NCBI GenBank assembly: GCA_019690055.1
Contig: JADGGF010000016.1
Coordinates: forward strand, 1-21,047
Source of the DNA: Micromonosporaceae bacterium
GTDB lineage: Bacteria; Actinomycetota; Actinomycetes; Mycobacteriales; Micromonosporaceae
Length of the DNA: 21,047 nt
Reading direction: 5' to 3'
The first letter of the stretch is position 1; every line of letters starts with the position of its first letter. Shown piece after piece: positions 1-7,598 of this stretch. Under the pieces are notes generated by a model. It was given only the letters and a program-made list of their open reading frames with translations, did not search any database and was not told the origin of the DNA. A program made the position numbers and the translations under genes.

Positions 1-3000
1 ATCGGCGGCACCATGCTGTCGTTCTACGACTGGTACGCCGATCTGCCGGTCGCCTCGCCGCAGATGTTCGGGGACCAGACCGACGTGCCCGAGTCGGGCG
101 ACTGGTGGGACGCCACCTATCTGGTGATGTGGGGCTCCAACGTCCCGGTCACCCGCACGCCCGACGCCCACTGGATCGCCGAGGCCCGCTATCGGGGCCA
201 GAAGGTCGTCGTCGTCTCGCCCGACTATGCCGACAACGTCAAGTTCGCCGATGAGTGGCTCCCGGCCCAACCCGGCACCGACGGCGCCCTGGCCATGGCG
301 ATGGGGCACGTCGTCCTCAAGGAGTTCTTCGTCGACCGCCAGGTGCCCCGGTTCATCGACTACGTGACGCGGTACACGGACCTGCCGTACCTGATCGCCC
401 TGGATCCCCTCCCCGACGGCGGGTACCAACCGGGCAAGTTCCTCACCGCGGCCGACCTCGCCGAGTCCGCGACCGGGAACGGCGCCGGCTCAGTCGGCGA
501 GCCTGGCATCGATCACTTTAAGCCCGTGGTGTGGGACACCGGCACCGACCGGCCGGCCGTCCCGAACGGGTCGCTGGGGCACCGGTTCAGCGAGTCCGAC
601 CGGGGACGCTGGAACCTCGACCTGGGTGACCTGTCGCCCCGACTGACCTGCCTGGGCGGCACGCCGGTCGAGGTCCGCTTGCCCCGGTTCGACACCGAGG
701 AGCCGCAGATCATGCGCCGCGGCGTGCCGGCCGTCGAGGTGTCCGGCCGGCTGGTCACGACCGTCTTCGACCTCCTGCTCGCCCAGTACGGGGTGCGCCG
801 CGACGGCCTGCCCGGCGAGTGGCCTCTGTCCTATGAGGACGCCAGCCAGCCGTACACGCCGGCGTGGCAGGAGCCGATCACCAGCGTTCCCGCCGCCGCG
901 GTCGCTCGCATCGCCCGGGAGTTCGCCGACAACGCCGAACGCTCCGGCGGCCGGTCGATGATCCTCATGGGCGCCGGCACCAACCACTGGTTCCACTCGG
1001 ACACGACCTACCGGGCGATGCTCGCCCTCACCACGCTGACCGGCTGCCAGGGCGTCAACGGGGGCGGCTGGGCGCACTACGTCGGGCAGGAGAAGTGCCG
1101 CCCCGTCACCGGCTGGGCGCACCTGGCTTTCGCGCTGGACTGGGTGCGTCCGCCCCGACAGATGATCGGCACCGCCTTCTGGTACACCCACACGGACCAG
1201 TGGCGGTACGACCAGTACGACGCCGGGGCGCTCGCCTCGCCGCTGGGCTCGGGGCGCTTCGCCGGCAGGCACACCGCCGATCTGCTGGCCCAGTCGGCCC
1301 GGCTGGGGTGGATGCCGTCGATGCCGACCTTCGACCGCAATCCCCTCGACCTCGCCGACGAGGCGCTGGCCGCCAACCCTGACGACCCGGCCCGGTACGT
1401 GGCGGACGAGCTGGTCGCGGGGCGGCTCCGCTTCGCCTGCACGGACCCGGACGCGCCCCAGAACTGGCCGCGCGTGCTGACCGTCTGGCGGGCCAACCTG
1501 CTCGGCTCCTCGGCCAAGGGCAACGAGTACTTCCTGCGCCACCTGTTGGGCACCGACGCCGCCCTGCGCGCCGACGAAACCCCACCCGACAAGCGGCCCC
1601 GCGACGTGACCTGGCGCGAGGAGGCACCGGAGGGCAAGCTGGACCTCCTGCTGTCGCTGGACTTCCGCATGACCTCGACCACGCTGTTCTCCGACGTCGT
1701 CCTGCCGGCGGCGACGTGGTACGAGAAGCATGACCTCAGCAGCACCGACATGCATCCCTATGTCCATGCCTTTACGCCGGCGATCGCGCCGCCGTGGCAG
1801 ACCCGCACCGACTTCACCATCTTCCACGGCATCGCGGCCGCCTTCTCGGCCCTGGCCGAGCGACACCTCGGGGTCCGTCGCGACCTGGTGGCGGCGCCGC
1901 TGCTGCACGACACACCGGACGCTCTGGCCACCCCGCACGGCATTGTGCGGGACTGGCGCGACGGCGACGCGCCCGCGGTGCCGGGCCGGACGATGCCGAA
2001 GTTCGTCGTGGTGGAACGTGACTACGGCGCCGTCGCCGCCAAGATGGCGGCGATCGGGCCACTGCTGGACCGGCTCGGCACCACCACCAAGGCGGTGACC
2101 GTCGACGTCACGCCGGAGATCGAACAGCTCAAGGCCATCAACGGCCAGGTGCGTGGCGGGGTCGCCGACGGCCGGCCACGACTGGACACCGATGTGCGGT
2201 TCGCCGAGGCGATCCTCGCCCTCTCGGGCACCACCAACGGCCGGGTCGCCACGGCCGGATTCACCGTGCTGGAGCGGCGCACCGGGAGGCGACTGGCCGA
2301 CCTCGCCGCCGACAACGAGGGCAAACGGATCCGCTTCGCGGACACCCAGGCGCGGCCGGTACCGGTGATCACCAGCCCGGAATGGTCGGGCAGCGAGCAC
2401 GGCGGCCGCCGGTACTCGCCGTTCACCATCAACGTCGAGCGGCTCAAACCGTGGCACACGCTGACCGGCCGCCAGCACCTGTACCTCGACCACGACTGGA
2501 TCGCCGAGCTCGGCGAGCAGATGCCGGTCTTCCGGCCGCCGCTGGACATGCACCGACTGTTCGGCGAGCCGCAACTCGGGCGCTCCGGCGAGCTGGAGCT
2601 GACCGTCCGCTACCTGACCCCGCACTCCAAGTGGTCGATCCACTCGGAGTACCAGGACAACCTGCTCATGCTGACGCTGTCGCGGGGCGGGCCGACGATC
2701 TGGATGTCCGAGGTGGACGCCGCGAAGATCGGCGTGAAGGACAACGACTGGATCGAGGCGGTCAACCGCAACGGCGTGGTGGTCTGCCGCGCCGTGGTCA
2801 CGCACAAGATGCCCGAGGGCACCGTGTACATGTACCACGCCCAGGAGCGGGTCCTCGCCGTGCCGAAGTCGGAGACCTCGGGCCGGCGGGGTGGCATCCA
2901 CAACTCGCTGACCCGGCTGCTGATCAAGCCGACGCACCTGATCGGCGGCTACGCGCAACTGTCGTTCGCCTTCAACTACCTCGGCCCGACCGGCAACCAG

Positions 3001-3051
3001 CGCGATGAGGTCACCGTCATCCGGCGCCGCCGCCAGGAGGTGGAGTACTGA
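1..3051 (+). CDS. narG: Respiratory nitrate reductase alpha subunit NarG (5'-truncated by the window edge)
   Basis: This is the catalytic subunit of membrane-bound nitrate reductase, which reduces nitrate to nitrite at a molybdenum bis-MGD centre using quinol electrons delivered by NarI and NarH. The frame is open from base 1, giving 1016 residues. The first visible residues, IGGTMLSFYDWYADLP, match the NarG segment that carries the aspartate ligand of Mo. They are followed by the family hallmarks DVPESGDWW, WGSNVPVTRTPDAHW and the C-terminal HSKWSIHSEYQDN and GYAQLSFAFNYLGPTGNQRDE. NarG is about 1230 residues long, so roughly 215 are missing, including the N-terminal FS0 iron-sulfur ligands. 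The stop codon TGA shares one base with the narH start. It is the first visible gene of narGHJI-narK; its promoter lies outside the window. Identity is certain from motifs. Confidence 0.97.
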   Translation: MGGTMLSFYDWYADLPVASPQMFGDQTDVPESGDWWDATYLVMWGSNVPVTRTPDAHWIAEARYRGQKVVVVSPDYADNVKFADEWLPAQPGTDGALAMAMGHVVLKEFFVDRQVPRFIDYVTRYTDLPYLIALDPLPDGGYQPGKFLTAADLAESATGNGAGSVGEPGIDHFKPVVWDTGTDRPAVPNGSLGHRFSESDRGRWNLDLGDLSPRLTCLGGTPVEVRLPRFDTEEPQIMRRGVPAVEVSGRLVTTVFDLLLAQYGVRRDGLPGEWPLSYEDASQPYTPAWQEPITSVPAAAVARIAREFADNAERSGGRSMILMGAGTNHWFHSDTTYRAMLALTTLTGCQGVNGGGWAHYVGQEKCRPVTGWAHLAFALDWVRPPRQMIGTAFWYTHTDQWRYDQYDAGALASPLGSGRFAGRHTADLLAQSARLGWMPSMPTFDRNPLDLADEALAANPDDPARYVADELVAGRLRFACTDPDAPQNWPRVLTVWRANLLGSSAKGNEYFLRHLLGTDAALRADETPPDKRPRDVTWREEAPEGKLDLLLSLDFRMTSTTLFSDVVLPAATWYEKHDLSSTDMHPYVHAFTPAIAPPWQTRTDFTIFHGIAAAFSALAERHLGVRRDLVAAPLLHDTPDALATPHGIVRDWRDGDAPAVPGRTMPKFVVVERDYGAVAAKMAAIGPLLDRLGTTTKAVTVDVTPEIEQLKAINGQVRGGVADGRPRLDTDVRFAEAILALSGTTNGRVATAGFTVLERRTGRRLADLAADNEGKRIRFADTQARPVPVITSPEWSGSEHGGRRYSPFTINVERLKPWHTLTGRQHLYLDHDWIAELGEQMPVFRPPLDMHRLFGEPQLGRSGELELTVRYLTPHSKWSIHSEYQDNLLMLTLSRGGPTIWMSEVDAAKIGVKDNDWIEAVNRNGVVVCRAVVTHKMPEGTVYMYHAQERVLAVPKSETSGRRGGIHNSLTRLLIKPTHLIGGYAQLSFAFNYLGPTGNQRDEVTVIRRRRQEVEY
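3035..3043 (+). promoter_or_regulatory. Ribosome binding site of narH that decides its start
   Basis: AGGAGGTGG lies within the last codons of narG, about 8-10 bases before the ATG at 3051. It is a near-perfect Shine-Dalgarno sequence. It favours translation from 3051 over the conserved internal ATG at 3111, which has only AAGGG two bases upstream. This matters because starting at 3051 adds an unusual N-terminal segment to NarH. Confidence 0.7.
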
Positions 3052-4916
3052 TGAGGATCTGGGGCGGGCCAGGGGCCAGGCGCGGCCGCCGTGGACGCGA
3101 GCCAAGGGTTATGGCCCAGATGGCGATGGTGATGAACCTCGACAAGTGCATCGGCTGCCACACCTGCTCGGTCACCTGCAAGCAGGCGTGGACCAACCGG
3201 TCGGGGGTCGAGTACGCCTGGTTCAACAACGTCGAGACCCGGCCCGGGCAGGGCTACCCGCGCACGTACGAGGACCAGCAGCGCTGGCAGGGCGGCTGGG
3301 TGCGGACCCGCGACGGCCGGCTCAAGCCGCGCTCGGGCGGGCGGATCAAGAAGCTGTTGACCATCTTCGCCAACCCCAAGCTGCCGTCCATCCGGGACTA
3401 CTACGAGCCCTGGACGTACGACTACGAGCACCTGGTCGCCGCTCCGGCCAGTTCGGACACCCCGGTCGCCCGGCCGGTGTCCCTGCTCACCGGTAAGGAC
3501 ACCACAATCTCCTGGTCGGCGAACTGGGACGACTCGCTGGCCGGCGGCAACGAAATCGCCGCCGGGGACCCGGTCCTGGCGAGCTTGCGAGACAGGCCCG
3601 ACAACTCAGTTCTGCAGCAGGTCTCCGACCGCGTGCGGCAGGAGTTCGAGCGGACGTTCCTGTTCTTCCTGCCCCGCATCTGCGAGCACTGCCTCAACCC
3701 CACCTGTGCCGCGGCCTGCCCCTCGGGCGCGATTTACAAGCGGGCTGAGGACGGCATCGTGCTGATCGACCAGGACCGCTGCCGCGGCTGGCGCATGTGT
3801 ATCTCCGGCTGCCCGTACAAGAAGGTGTACTTCAACCACCGCACAGGCAAGGCCGAGAAGTGCACGTTCTGCTTCCCCCGCATCGAGCTGGGCCAACCCA
3901 CCATCTGCGCGGAGACGTGTGTGGGTCGGCTGCGCTACATCGGGCTGATGCTCTACGACGCCGACGCGGTGGCGCAGGCGGCCGCGGTCGAGAAGGAAAC
4001 CGACCTGTACGAGGCGCAGAAGGGGGTTTTCCTCGACCCCCATGACCCGGAGGTCGTGGCCGCCGCCCAACGGGCCGGGATCCCCGACGACTGGATCGAG
4101 GCCGCCCAGCGCTCCCCCGTCTGGGACCTGATCATGCGGTACCAGGTGGCGCTGCCTCTGCACCCCGAGTACCGCACGCTGCCGATGGTCTGGTACATCC
4201 CGCCGCTGTCGCCGGTGGTGGACGTGCTGCGCGACACCGGCCACGACGGGGAGGACGTCGGCAACCTGTTCGGCGCGGTCGAGGCGCTGCGCATCCCGGT
4301 GCAGTACCTGGCCGGCCTGTTCTCCGCCGGCGACCCGAAGCCGGTCACCGCGGTACTGCGGCGCCTGGCGGCGATGCGCGCCTACCAGCGACGGATCAAC
4401 CTGGGCGAGCCGGCCGACGAGTCGATCGCGGCCACCGTGGGCATGACCGGCGCGCAGATGGAGGAGATGTACCGGCTGCTCGCGATCGCCAAGTACGAGC
4501 AGCGGTACGTCATCCCGAAGGCACACGCCGAGGACGCCCACCGGCTGGAGGCGCTGGGAACCGAGTGCAGCCTCGCGAAGCTGGCCGGGCCGGGTGCCCG
4601 CGGGCCGTACGGGCCCGGCCCGTTCGGCGAATCCTCCGGCACTCCGGTGCCGGTCGGCGTCGAGACCTTCCAGATGCTGCGCGTGCGGCAGAGCGCCGAC
4701 ACGGTCGCCGCGCCGCGGGACAAGCAGACCCGGGTCAACCTGCTCAACTGGGACGGCAAGGGCCGGCCCGAGGGGTTGTTCCCGCCGCAGCGGAAGGACG
4801 GCGAGCGCCAGACCAGCGACCGTACACACAACGAGCCCGAGAACAGCGGGCCCCACAACAACGAGCCCACCAGCAGTGAGCAGGAAACCAGCGAGCCGAG
4901 GGACGGCCAGCCATGA
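3051..4916 (+). CDS. narH: Respiratory nitrate reductase beta subunit NarH, with N- and C-terminal extensions
   Basis: This is the iron-sulfur electron-transfer subunit that wires NarI haems to NarG on the cytoplasmic face of the membrane. It has 621 residues. Four cysteine groups are visible: KCIGCHTCSVTCK near residue 33, CEHCLNPTCAAACP near 210, CRGWRMCISGCPYKK near 244 and CTFCFPRIELGQPTICAETC near 270. The Trp within CRGWRMC is the NarH feature that makes one cluster a [3Fe-4S] centre. Family members normally begin close to RVMAQMAMVMNLDKC. Here about 18 Arg/Gly-rich residues sit between the initiator Met-Arg and that conserved start. The C-terminus carries a polar tail rich in Asn, Glu, Pro and Ser after the conserved core, making the protein longer than E. 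coli NarH (about 512). It overlaps narG by one base and narJ by four. Confidence 0.96.
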   Translation: MRIWGGPGARRGRRGREPRVMAQMAMVMNLDKCIGCHTCSVTCKQAWTNRSGVEYAWFNNVETRPGQGYPRTYEDQQRWQGGWVRTRDGRLKPRSGGRIKKLLTIFANPKLPSIRDYYEPWTYDYEHLVAAPASSDTPVARPVSLLTGKDTTISWSANWDDSLAGGNEIAAGDPVLASLRDRPDNSVLQQVSDRVRQEFERTFLFFLPRICEHCLNPTCAAACPSGAIYKRAEDGIVLIDQDRCRGWRMCISGCPYKKVYFNHRTGKAEKCTFCFPRIELGQPTICAETCVGRLRYIGLMLYDADAVAQAAAVEKETDLYEAQKGVFLDPHDPEVVAAAQRAGIPDDWIEAAQRSPVWDLIMRYQVALPLHPEYRTLPMVWYIPPLSPVVDVLRDTGHDGEDVGNLFGAVEALRIPVQYLAGLFSAGDPKPVTAVLRRLAAMRAYQRRINLGEPADESIAATVGMTGAQMEEMYRLLAIAKYEQRYVIPKAHAEDAHRLEALGTECSLAKLAGPGARGPYGPGPFGESSGTPVPVGVETFQMLRVRQSADTVAAPRDKQTRVNLLNWDGKGRPEGLFPPQRKDGERQTSDRTHNEPENSGPHNNEPTSSEQETSEPRDGQP

Positions 4917-5554
4917 GCGGCGCCGATCGTCACGCAGAACCGCACTGGCGCGCGGTCGCGGCCCGCTGTGCGTCGCTGCTGTTGCGGTATCCGGACGCCG
5001 ACGTGCTGGCGGCCGGACCCACCATCACGGCCGCCCTGCCCGGGCTGCCCGACGCCATCGCCAGCCGGTTGCGCCCGCTCGCGGCCCACCGGACCACCAC
5101 CGACGCCGACGCGCTGGCCACCGAGTACGTGGAGCTGTTCGACTTCCGCCGGCGATGCTGCCTGCACCTGACGTACTACACCGCAGGCGACACCCGCCTC
5201 CGGGGCCAGGCCCTCGCCGGCTTCGCCGACGTGTATCGGGCGGCTGGATTGAAGGTTGTCGACAGGGAACTTCCCGATTACCTGCCCGCCGTGCTCGACC
5301 TTGCCGCCGTCGACGGAGCCGGTTGGCGTCTGCTGCGCGAACACCGCATCGGGTTGGACCTGCTCGCCGAGGCTCTCGCCGCACACAAGTCCGTGTACCA
5401 GCACGCGATCGACGCCGTGCGGGCGATGCTACCCGCACCCCGGCCGGCCGACCTGGCCGCCGCCGTCCGCCTCGCCCGGACCGGCCCACCCCAGGAGACC
5501 GTCGGGCTGGAACCGTACGGGAGCCGCGGGAACCGCGCCGGAGCTGTGAGGTGA
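4913..5554 (+). CDS. narJ: Nitrate reductase assembly chaperone NarJ
   Basis: NarJ is a cytoplasmic chaperone that binds apo-NarG and permits insertion of the Mo cofactor and docking of the alpha-beta complex onto NarI; it is not part of the final enzyme. The 213-residue product shows the all-helical NarJ/TorD-type pattern: LLLRYPDADVL near residue 22, the characteristic YVELFDFRRRCCLHLTYYTAGDTRLRG around 70-95, and the DRELPDYLPAVLDLAA segment near 115-130. The start ATG overlaps the narH stop as ATGA, with GAGGGA nine bases upstream, indicating translational coupling. Its position between narH and narI is the canonical one. No oddities apart from the GC-rich Pro/Ala tail. Confidence 0.94.
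   Translation: MSGADRHAEPHWRAVAARCASLLLRYPDADVLAAGPTITAALPGLPDAIASRLRPLAAHRTTTDADALATEYVELFDFRRRCCLHLTYYTAGDTRLRGQALAGFADVYRAAGLKVVDRELPDYLPAVLDLAAVDGAGWRLLREHRIGLDLLAEALAAHKSVYQHAIDAVRAMLPAPRPADLAAAVRLARTGPPQETVGLEPYGSRGNRAGAVR
5548..5554 (+). promoter_or_regulatory. Ribosome binding site of narI
   Basis: GAGGTGA overlaps the narJ stop codon and ends five bases before the ATG at 5560. It supports ATG 5560 as the narI start, rather than the in-frame GTG at 5551 (which lies inside this element) or the ATG at 5566. Confidence 0.55.
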
Positions 5555-5559
5555 ATGCG

Positions 5560-6330
5560 ATGTCCATGGCCGCCGCCCAACCCCCCGTCACCGACGTCCT
5601 GCTCTGGGTGGTCTACCCCTACCTGTGCGCCCTCGTGCTTGTCGGTGGGCTCATCTGGCGCTACCGCTACGACAAGTTCGGCTGGACGACCCGCTCCTCC
5701 CAGCTCTACGAGGCGACCATCCTGCGCTGGGGCAGCCCGTTGTTCCACTTCGGCATCCTCATGGTCCTCATCGGACACATCGGTGGGTTGCTCATTCCCA
5801 AGGCGTGGACACAGGCGGTGGGCATCAGCGATCACGTCTACCACCTGATGGCCGTCTTCATCGGCACCGTCGCCGGCGCCTGCACACTGATCGGCCTGGC
5901 GATCCTCATTGCCCGGCGCCGGCTGACCGGCCCCGTCTTCGCCGCCACGACCCGCAACGACAAGGCCATGTACGTCGTGCTGGCGGGGGTCATCGTGCTC
6001 GGCCTGTGGGCCACGGTGAAGGCCAACGCCGTGGGCGGCGGCTACGACTACCGCGAGACGATCTCCCCGTGGGTCCGGTCGCTGTTCCTGCTCCGCCCCG
6101 ACCCGACGGTGATGGCCGCCGTACCGACCAGCTTCCAGGTCCACATCCTGGCCGCCTTCACCCTCTTCGCTCTCTGGCCGTTCACCCGGCTCGTCCACGC
6201 GTTCAGCGCACCCGTGGGCTACCTCACCCGACCGTACGTCGTCTATCGCAGCCGCGATCCCCGCGGCGGGCTACGGCCGCCGCGACGGGGATGGGAACCG
6301 GCCCGCGTCACCCGAAAGGCCGGACGATGA
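5560..6330 (+). CDS. narI: Nitrate reductase gamma subunit NarI (di-haem cytochrome b)
   Basis: NarI is the integral membrane subunit that oxidises menaquinol/ubiquinol and passes electrons through two b haems to NarH. The protein has 256 residues and five hydrophobic segments. The four haem-ligand histidines can be placed: His63 and His73 in SPLFHFGILMVLIGHIGG, and His195 and His213 in FQVHILAAFTLFALWPFTRLVHAF. These correspond to E. coli His56, His66, His187 and His205. The conserved YEATILRWGSPLFHFGI block precedes the first pair. The C-terminal tail after residue 225 is basic (Arg-rich) and cytoplasmic. The start chosen is ATG 5560 because of the GAGGTGA site; five bases separate it from narJ. 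The stop overlaps the narK start by four bases. Confidence 0.95.
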   Translation: MSMAAAQPPVTDVLLWVVYPYLCALVLVGGLIWRYRYDKFGWTTRSSQLYEATILRWGSPLFHFGILMVLIGHIGGLLIPKAWTQAVGISDHVYHLMAVFIGTVAGACTLIGLAILIARRRLTGPVFAATTRNDKAMYVVLAGVIVLGLWATVKANAVGGGYDYRETISPWVRSLFLLRPDPTVMAAVPTSFQVHILAAFTLFALWPFTRLVHAFSAPVGYLTRPYVVYRSRDPRGGLRPPRRGWEPARVTRKAGR

Positions 6331-7553
6331 AGACCGCCCAACCACAACTCGCCGCCAGCCACACCAAGGGCGCTGTCGATCGGCGCGCCGCCATCAACCT
6401 GGCCCTGGCCACTACGGGTTTTCTCGTCTGCTTCTGGGCCTGGGCCCTGCTCGGCCCGCTCGCCCCCGGCATCCGGGAACGGCTCGGGCTCAGCTTCGCC
6501 GCCCAGTCACTCCTGGTCGCCGTGCCGGTCATCGTCGGCTCCCTGGGCCGGATACCGATCGGCGCGCTCACCGACCGGTTCGGCGGCCGACGCATGTTCC
6601 CCGTCGTCAGCCTGGCCACCGTCGTGCCCGTGCTCGTGCTCGCGTACGCGCAGGACTCCTACGCCGCGCTCGTCATCGCGGGCTTCTTCCTCGGCATCGG
6701 CGGCACCGCCTTCGCCGTGGGCGTGCCGCTCGTGTCGGGCTGGTACCCGCCGGCCCGGCGCGGCTTCGCGCTCGGCGTCTTCGGGGTCGGCATGGGCGGC
6801 ACCGCGATCGCCAACCTCACCACCGTGCGCCTGGCCGAGACGTACGGACCGCGGGCGCCGTTCCTCCTCGTCGCCGCTGTGCTCGTCGCGTACGCCGCGG
6901 CCGCCGCCGTGCTGGTCCGCGACGCTCCCGGGCCGGGCACCGGTGGCTCGGCCCTGCGCCGCACCGTCGCGGTCGCCCGGCTGACCGTGACCTGGCAGCT
7001 GTGCTTCCTGTACGCGGTCGGCTTCGGGGGCTTCGTGGCGTTCAGCGTCTACCTGCCCGCCTACCTGCGCATCGCGTACGGTCTCTCCATGAGCGACGCC
7101 GCGCTGCGTACGGCCGGGTTCGTGGTGCTGGCCGTCGCCGCGCGCCCGGTCGGCGGGTGGTTGTCCGATCGGCGGCACCCCGTGCCCGTCCTCGTGGCCT
7201 GCTTCGGCGGTGTGGCGTTCCTCGCCGTCGTGCAGGCGTTCCAACCGCCGCTGGTTCTACTGGGGACGGTTGCGTTCCTCGGTATGGCCGCGCTCCTCGG
7301 GGCGGCCAGCGGCGCCGTGTTCGCGCTCGTCGGCCTGGTCGCGCCGGCCGACAAGGTCGGCGCGGTCACCGGTGTCGTCGGGGCCGCCGGCGGGCTCGGT
7401 GGCTTCATCCCGCCGCTCATCATGGGCTGGGTCTACACCGTCGACCAGTCCTACGCGATCGGGCTGATGCTGCTGTCGGACATAGCCCTGGCCGCCGCCG
7501 TCTACACCGCCGTCAAGATGGCCGGCCTGGCCCGGCCCGTGACGACCAGTTGA
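6327..7553 (+). CDS. narK: NarK-type nitrate/nitrite transporter (major facilitator superfamily)
   Basis: This is a twelve-helix MFS permease of the nitrate/nitrite porter family, which either brings nitrate to the cytoplasmic NarG site or exchanges it for nitrite. It has 408 residues. The MFS loop 2-3 motif is seen as RIPIGALTDRFGGRR near residue 75. Both glycine-rich nitrate signatures are present: FFLGIGGTAFAVG near 125 followed by GWYPPARRG, and GVVGAAGGLGGFIPPLIMG near residues 350-368. The start overlaps the narI stop (ATGA), with AAAGG seven bases upstream, so it is part of the nar operon. Sequence alone does not settle whether it acts as a proton symporter (NarK1-like) or antiporter (NarK2-like). 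It is the last gene before the convergent ATPase gene, 45 bases away. Confidence 0.93.
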   Translation: MKTAQPQLAASHTKGAVDRRAAINLALATTGFLVCFWAWALLGPLAPGIRERLGLSFAAQSLLVAVPVIVGSLGRIPIGALTDRFGGRRMFPVVSLATVVPVLVLAYAQDSYAALVIAGFFLGIGGTAFAVGVPLVSGWYPPARRGFALGVFGVGMGGTAIANLTTVRLAETYGPRAPFLLVAAVLVAYAAAAAVLVRDAPGPGTGGSALRRTVAVARLTVTWQLCFLYAVGFGGFVAFSVYLPAYLRIAYGLSMSDAALRTAGFVVLAVAARPVGGWLSDRRHPVPVLVACFGGVAFLAVVQAFQPPLVLLGTVAFLGMAALLGAASGAVFALVGLVAPADKVGAVTGVVGAAGGLGGFIPPLIMGWVYTVDQSYAIGLMLLSDIALAAAVYTAVKMAGLARPVTTS

Positions 7554-7598
7554 CCCGACCGAAAGCGCCCGGTTCGGAGAGAATCCCCACGCGCTCCG

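Noticed and set aside
490..3105. Long minus-strand open frame antisense to narG
   Set aside because: It is a low-complexity shadow produced by high GC codon usage opposite a clearly conserved gene. No family motif and no ribosome binding site.
7559..7577. Possible terminator hairpin (CCGAA / TTCGG) between narK and the convergent ATPase gene
   Set aside because: The stem is only five pairs with a nine-base loop and has no T-run on either side. It is too weak to call although the position is right for one.
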